Shown in pieces: positions 59,872 to 64,000 of a DNA stretch of 64,000 bases. The stretch covers positions 62,001 through 126,000 of the forward strand of contig NZ_JAJRCG010000001.1 in the NCBI RefSeq assembly GCF_028679125.1, in the 5' to 3' direction. The notes beneath the pieces are model-generated. The model was given only the letters and a program-made list of their open reading frames with translations. It did no database searches and was not told the origin of the DNA. Origin of the DNA: Methanoregula sp. GTDB lineage: Archaea; Halobacteriota; Methanomicrobia; Methanomicrobiales; Methanospirillaceae. Made by a program: the position numbers and the translations under genes. Position 1 is the first letter of the stretch. Every line of letters starts with the position of its first letter.

Positions 59872-61845
59872 TTATACCGGTCTTAACTTGATGACCTCAT
59901 TGTTCGTATAGCGCCGGATCATTTCCTGCGCAATGCTGGAATTCTTGGCAAGATGGATCTCGCCGGTCTCGTTCACGGTTGCGGTGAAGAGGTATTCTTT
60001 GCCGGCAAAGACGTCCACGATCTTGCCGCTCTCGCCCGGGGCAACGATCGTGAGCTGTTTCTTGTCGGTCTGGATCTTCAGGCCTCCGCCGAGATTGAAC
60101 TCCTCGTCGTTCTTGGGCTGGACCTGTTGCCGGTCGAACTCGGAGCGGGGCTTGATGTCGATCCCGATGCCGAGCTTGTTGACAATGGCGGAGATGTTCT
60201 TGCCGCCCTTGCCGATTGCGGCGGGGACATCCTTGTCATCGATATAGACAACGGCTTTGGTGTCGGAGAGCATCTGGACGTCCACAAATCCGTCGGAGTA
60301 GCGCCCGATCTCGCGCTGGATCTCCTTCTCGTTGAGTTTCCACCCGGGCCGCTCGTCGCTCTCCTTCTCCCGCTCTTTCCGGGCGGGTTCGGGAGTTGCC
60401 TGCGGTGCCCGCATGGACTCGTGGGTGTTGACCGGCTGGCCAACGTTCTGCACCTGGATCCCTGAACGTGCAGCGGGGACCGCTGCTGCCTGCGGGACGA
60501 CCATTACCGGCATGACGATGGTCTGGCCATCGTACCGGAAGATATCGAGCACGAGTTCGCCCGTCTCGTGGTCGGTGACCGTGGTGACGGGCCGGAGGTG
60601 TACCTCGCCGCCCATCCCCTCGGGGACCTTGATGGTGAACGCGACGTCGTACACTTTCGTGATGACGCCCTGCTTAAGGAAGATGATGGTGTTGACGACC
60701 TGCGACAGGACCGAGAAGTCTACCCGGTCGGAGAAGCGCTGGACTGCGTCCTGCACGCCATTGGCGTGGATGACACCGACCATGCCGAGGCCGGCCAGGC
60801 GCATGTCGGAGAAGACACTGAAGTCCTCGGCCTTCCGGAGCTCGTCGAAGATGACGAAGTCGGGGCGGACGAGCAGGAGGACGTCGGCGGTGTTGGCCAT
60901 GCTGCCGTCAAGCATCGTGTACTGCGTGATCTGGTCCGGGACCTGGAGTTCGCGTGGGGCTTCCATGGTCTTGACAACAAAGCCGCTTTCTGAGAGGTAT
61001 GTTGCAACGCTCTGGGCGAGCGTGGTCTTGCCGCCACCCGGGGCGCCGACGATGAGCATGCCCCGCTTGTCGCTCGTGATCCTCTTCGTGATGATATCGG
61101 ACTTGGTGTAGTCCTTCAAGGTCACGTCAACGATCGGGCGGACCGCGGTGATCTCCATGCCGTCCGAGAACGGCCTGCGGGCAATGGCGATCCGCATGGA
61201 GCCGATCTGGACGACCGTGATGCCGCGCTTCTCGACTTCGATGAAGCCGTCGGGGTCTCTCTTCGCCCGCTCAAGAATTTCCTGGGCCATCATCCGGAGC
61301 TCGTACTCGCTTGTGGGAGCGTCGCGGATCTTCACGAGTTTCATGTCGTTGATGGAGCCCTTCTTGGCCATCGGGCTGATCCGTTCCTTAAGGTACACCG
61401 CAATCGTGTGCTCGTCAAAGAACTGGTCGATGGCGAGCGGGACAAAATCGGTTACCTGGGGTTTTAAGTAGATGACATCGAGCCCCTTGGCCCGGGCCAC
61501 CTCGGCCTGCACGTTGTCGCTCGTGATGAACCGTGCCTTGTTCTCAATGGCGATACTGCGAATCATCGCGTCGATCTCGCCGCCGCTTGCAAGCTTTACC
61601 TGTTCAAGCGTGGGGCGGATACCGGAGAACTTCAGTTCAATGGTCTTCTCTTCGGCCATTTTGCACAGCGACTGGAGCTCGTTGAGGCCCGAGAACCCGA
61701 TCTCGCGCCCGTTGTTTGCCTGCGCCTCGAGTTCAGCAATCACTGCTTCCGGGACGATTATTGTTGCACCCTTGTATTCACCGGCTTTTATCATCGATGT
61801 TATGCGCCCGTCAATAAGGACGCTGGTATCTGGTACTAAAATCAT
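59872..61845 (-). CDS. PIN domain-ATPase-KH protein (PilT-like ATPase)
   Basis: A 657-residue three-part protein. An N-terminal PIN nuclease domain (VPDTSVLIDGR, acidic residues at about 5, 42 and 95) is followed by a secretion-type ATPase with Walker A GAPGGGKTT near residue 267. Near residue 535 a KH domain shows PAAIGKGGKNISAIVNKLG. The fusion is widely conserved in euryarchaea; it is thought to act on RNA, but the substrate is unproven. It lies upstream of leuS. Confidence 0.93.
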   Translation of the reverse strand: MILVPDTSVLIDGRITSMIKAGEYKGATIIVPEAVIAELEAQANNGREIGFSGLNELQSLCKMAEEKTIELKFSGIRPTLEQVKLASGGEIDAMIRSIAIENKARFITSDNVQAEVARAKGLDVIYLKPQVTDFVPLAIDQFFDEHTIAVYLKERISPMAKKGSINDMKLVKIRDAPTSEYELRMMAQEILERAKRDPDGFIEVEKRGITVVQIGSMRIAIARRPFSDGMEITAVRPIVDVTLKDYTKSDIITKRITSDKRGMLIVGAPGGGKTTLAQSVATYLSESGFVVKTMEAPRELQVPDQITQYTMLDGSMANTADVLLLVRPDFVIFDELRKAEDFSVFSDMRLAGLGMVGVIHANGVQDAVQRFSDRVDFSVLSQVVNTIIFLKQGVITKVYDVAFTIKVPEGMGGEVHLRPVTTVTDHETGELVLDIFRYDGQTIVMPVMVVPQAAAVPAARSGIQVQNVGQPVNTHESMRAPQATPEPARKEREKESDERPGWKLNEKEIQREIGRYSDGFVDVQMLSDTKAVVYIDDKDVPAAIGKGGKNISAIVNKLGIGIDIKPRSEFDRQQVQPKNDEEFNLGGGLKIQTDKKQLTIVAPGESGKIVDVFAGKEYLFTATVNETGEIHLAKNSSIAQEMIRRYTNNEVIKLRPV

Positions 61846-62294
61846 ATGATATCCTCTTTCGTTATGGTCTTCTATGGTATGCTATACTATTCTCGTGGGA
61901 GAACGCAGCACGCGCTCCCTGTTTGTGTGCCAGCTACGTTGTTACGACGTGCAGCACATATTATTCAACGATGCAGCATCGTTGATGTGGTAGATATAGT
62001 ACCACAGGGTTTATAAGAGTAAGGGGAGGCAAAGGTGGTGTCAAATCCTGAAAGAATGAGGCACGAAAAAATTTGTCAAAATTTTCGAGTTGCGGTCCCG
62101 AACTATGAGAATGGAGTAGGGGGATTTAGTAAATTTTGAGAGGGGTAAAAAAAATCTCGTTTCGAGAAACGATAATTTCGATTTTAACCTATCGTTTTTA
62201 TGTGAGGCTATTTAGGTTAACAAAAATCTCCAAAAAATTTACATAATTTTATGTATTGTTATTTTAAAAGGTAGTCAACTGGAGTTCTTCTTTC
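61846..62294. other. Boundary spacer with palindromes
   Basis: About 450 bp between the PIN-ATPase gene and the AT-rich ATPase gene. It contains a 19-bp palindrome (61966-61984), a 21-bp partial palindrome (61986-62006) and a seven-base-pair inverted repeat TCGTTTC-GA-GAAACGA (62157-62172). Base composition turns sharply AT-rich after about 62070. A TATA-like TATTTTAAAA (62260-62269) and GGAG (62281) serve the ATPase gene. Confidence 0.55.
61966..62006. promoter_or_regulatory. Two adjacent palindromes, possible operators
   Basis: CAACGATGC-A-GCATCGTTG (61966-61984) is followed directly by TGTGGTA-GATATAG-TACCACA (61986-62006). Next to them a GTTTATAAGAG box (62009-62019) lies close enough to be blocked by a bound repressor, and CTCTTATAAAC on the minus strand faces the PIN-ATPase gene. 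Confidence 0.5.
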
Positions 62295-63452
62295 ATGAAA
62301 GTAATTCGTTTGAAAGCGAAAAATTGGAGAAATTTTCAGGATGTTGATATCTCTCTTCAAGATATCACATTTTTAATAGGTCCAAATGCATCTGGCAAAT
62401 CCAATTTTATTGATATTTTTAGATTTTTACATGATATTGTCGTAATTGGCCTTCAAAAAGCTATTACCACTCGTGGGGGAATGTCCAAAATTCGTTGTTT
62501 GTCCGCGAGAAGATATCCAGATATTGAGATTGAAATCCATTTAGGGGAACGATATGACCAATCACCAACGTGGATTTATTCTCTACGGATCATGCAAGAA
62601 GGCCGCAGAAAACATCAACATTTGGTGCGTTCAGAAGTTATTGTTAAAGAGGGAAAGCGGATTTTAAACCGACCTGATGATAAAGATAAATCAGATCGAG
62701 AAAAATTATCGCGGACGCATCTCGAACAAATGCAAGTTAATGATGCGTTTCGTCCAATTTTCCAATATTTTGAGACATTTAAGTACTTTCATGTAATCCC
62801 TCAATTAATTCGAAATCCTCAAGCATTCTCCGGCCCGGGAATTCCTGAAGATCCATATGGGCAACATTTTCTTGAATATTTGGCGAAAACAAATCCGAAA
62901 TTAAGGAAAAATCGTTTAGATAAGATTCAGGATGCTCTACGAATTGCTGTTCCAAGATTACAAGAATTATCTTTTGTAAAAGATGAACTTGGCTTTCCAC
63001 ATTTAGAAGCTCATTATGATCATTGGCGGCCTAAAGCGGGAAAACAAAGAGAGGATCAATTTTCTGATGGCACCTTAAGGCTTATTGGACTCTTGTGGTC
63101 AATTTTAGATACGAGGGATTCTTTACTATTGCTTGAGGAACCTGAATTATCATTAAATTCTGGAATTATTCAAAATTTAGTTCCAATTATATATGAAATT
63201 CAAAAGAAAAAAACAAAACCTAGCCAAGTGGTAGTCAGTTCGCATAGTTGGGAATTATTATCATATTCCGGAATTCGAGGGGATGAAATTATTATTTTTA
63301 ATCCCACGCATGAAGGAACGGATATAAAATTAGCATCTGATATTAGAGAAATTCGGAAATTATTACAAAGTGGAATGCTTCCGGCAGATGCCATTTTCCC
63401 TGTAATATCTCCAAAAAATATTGGGACACAATTAACGTTATTGGAGTTTTGA
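62295..63452 (+). CDS. AAA family (AAA_21/SMC-like) ATPase
   Basis: A 385-residue ATPase of the RecF/OLD-like AAA_21 group. Walker A GPNASGKS lies at residues 29-36, an ABC-type signature region is near residue 255, Walker B LLLLEEPEL near residues 275-285, and the SSHSWELL switch near residue 325. Codon use is strongly AT-rich (ATT, TTA, AAA) unlike its neighbours, which suggests recent acquisition. Its TGA is joined directly to the ATG of the next gene, so the two form a coupled pair. Confidence 0.88.
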   Translation: MKVIRLKAKNWRNFQDVDISLQDITFLIGPNASGKSNFIDIFRFLHDIVVIGLQKAITTRGGMSKIRCLSARRYPDIEIEIHLGERYDQSPTWIYSLRIMQEGRRKHQHLVRSEVIVKEGKRILNRPDDKDKSDREKLSRTHLEQMQVNDAFRPIFQYFETFKYFHVIPQLIRNPQAFSGPGIPEDPYGQHFLEYLAKTNPKLRKNRLDKIQDALRIAVPRLQELSFVKDELGFPHLEAHYDHWRPKAGKQREDQFSDGTLRLIGLLWSILDTRDSLLLLEEPELSLNSGIIQNLVPIIYEIQKKKTKPSQVVVSSHSWELLSYSGIRGDEIIIFNPTHEGTDIKLASDIREIRKLLQSGMLPADAIFPVISPKNIGTQLTLLEF

Positions 63453-64000
63453 ATGGAAAAAATTCCAATTAATATTGTTTGTGAAGATGATTGTTCCGAG
63501 GCAACAATAAAAAAAATTATTGCTATGCGATCTGATTTGGAAATAGGTACAATTTACAAAAAAAGAGGAAGAAACTACATTCAAGAAAATATCAATTTCT
63601 TCAATGAAGTTGCTGAAGTCACACCATATATTGTGTTCTCAGATTTAGATTTCGATACATGTGCTCCAAATTTAATAAGAACATGGCTGAGAAAAGAGAA
63701 ACATAATAATCTTCTTTTTCGCATTGCAGTACCCGAAGTAGAAGCTTGGTTAATTGCCGATACCCAAAATTTTTCAAGATATTTTGAAGTACCAAAACAA
63801 GAAATTCGACAAGATGTTGAATTGTTATATGATGCAAAAAAATATCTTTTTCATATCATCGGAAAACATTGCAAAAAAGACATTCAAACTGATATTTTGC
63901 CGAAAGGAACGTCAACTGTCGGAAAAGGGTATAACAAACGTATGTTAATTTATATTTCGCGATATTGGAATCCGATGAAAGCAAAAGAAAATTCAGATAG
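63453..64000 (+). CDS. TOPRIM-like (DUF4276-type) effector protein, partial
   Basis: At least 182 residues, open at the window edge; the ATG is directly after the ATPase stop. The N-terminus holds a TOPRIM-like acidic pattern: Glu11 and Glu16 in VCEDDCSEATIKKII and an acidic D-x-D-x-D (residues 64-68, SDLDFD). VPEVEAWLIAD (residues 93-103) and the later GKGYNKRML...WNPMKAKENS are typical of DUF4276-type proteins. With the ATPase it forms a predicted two-gene module related in concept to ATPase-TOPRIM defence systems. Not in the supplied frame list because its end is missing. Confidence 0.7.
   Translation, partial: MEKIPINIVCEDDCSEATIKKIIAMRSDLEIGTIYKKRGRNYIQENINFFNEVAEVTPYIVFSDLDFDTCAPNLIRTWLRKEKHNNLLFRIAVPEVEAWLIADTQNFSRYFEVPKQEIRQDVELLYDAKKYLFHIIGKHCKKDIQTDILPKGTSTVGKGYNKRMLIYISRYWNPMKAKENSD

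Overview
The window is chromosomal DNA from a methanogenic archaeon, most likely of the order Methanomicrobiales (Methanoregula-like). The basis is an archaeal core gene set: sn-glycerol-1-phosphate dehydrogenase, RNA polymerase with split B (B''/B') and A (A'/A'') subunits, L44e, S27e, L30e, aIF2-alpha, Nop10, PriS and GINS. Methanogen-type orphan families (UPF0179, UPF0058, DUF473, DUF5611, DUF63) and PEGA-domain surface proteins with Thr/Pro linkers point the same way. Many genes have a TATA box about 25 bp ahead of a very short leader. The genus is an inference. Most of the window is moderately GC-rich; the last ~1.9 kb is strikingly AT-rich.

Layout. 0-2 kb: Mrp/NBP35 ATPase and small partners. 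2-7 kb: secreted or membrane proteins, acylphosphatase, and a voltage-gated K+ channel flanked by two paralogous lipoproteins with an archaellin-like domain. 7-11.9 kb: DUF63-SpoIIM-proS (minus strand), then egsA, UPF0179 and a cupin. 11.9-13.0 kb: a gene-free tract rich in short direct and inverted repeats. 13-20 kb: ADP-ribosylglycohydrolase, UPF0058, Elp3, then the replication/translation cluster priS-gins-rpl44e-rps27e-aIF2a-nop10-PAC2. 20-24 kb: peroxiredoxin, 6-phospho-3-hexuloisomerase, EndoQ, a CDF metal exporter and a divergent HxlR regulator. 24-31 kb: CPA2 antiporter, MgtA-type ATPase, ferredoxin plus geranylgeranyl reductase, TrkA. 31-36 kb: RNase HII, site-2 protease, SPFH/NfeD pair, DUF89, tRNA-Pro. 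36-39.4 kb: MinD-like ATPase, a small membrane protein, a roadblock protein and two twin response regulators. 39.5-48 kb: tRNA-Lys and the RNA polymerase operon through nusA. 48-57 kb: DUF457-type membrane protein, tRNA-Arg, three PEGA surface proteins, DUF473, a second PAC2 protein, DUF5611, a zinc-ribbon protein, a degenerate tRNA-Gly-like sequence and a beta-propeller surface protein. 57-62 kb: leuS and a PIN-ATPase-KH protein. 62.3-64 kb: an AT-rich AAA ATPase coupled to a TOPRIM-like (DUF4276-type) protein that runs off the window.

How it fits together. The core is housekeeping: transcription, translation, replication and ether-lipid synthesis (egsA, geranylgeranyl reductase). Around it lie ion homeostasis genes (K+ channel, TrkA, CPA2 antiporter, MgtA, CDF), envelope genes, and a signalling/positioning group (MinD, roadblock, response regulators). 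The best candidates for something undescribed are the ATPase/TOPRIM pair at the right edge, the archaellin-like lipoprotein/K+ channel cassette, a shared 'SP + transmembrane + basic' C-terminus on four surface proteins, the twin regulators with a shared unassigned C-terminal domain, and the repeat-rich gene-free tract. No rRNA gene, CRISPR array, intact insertion sequence or integrase was seen.
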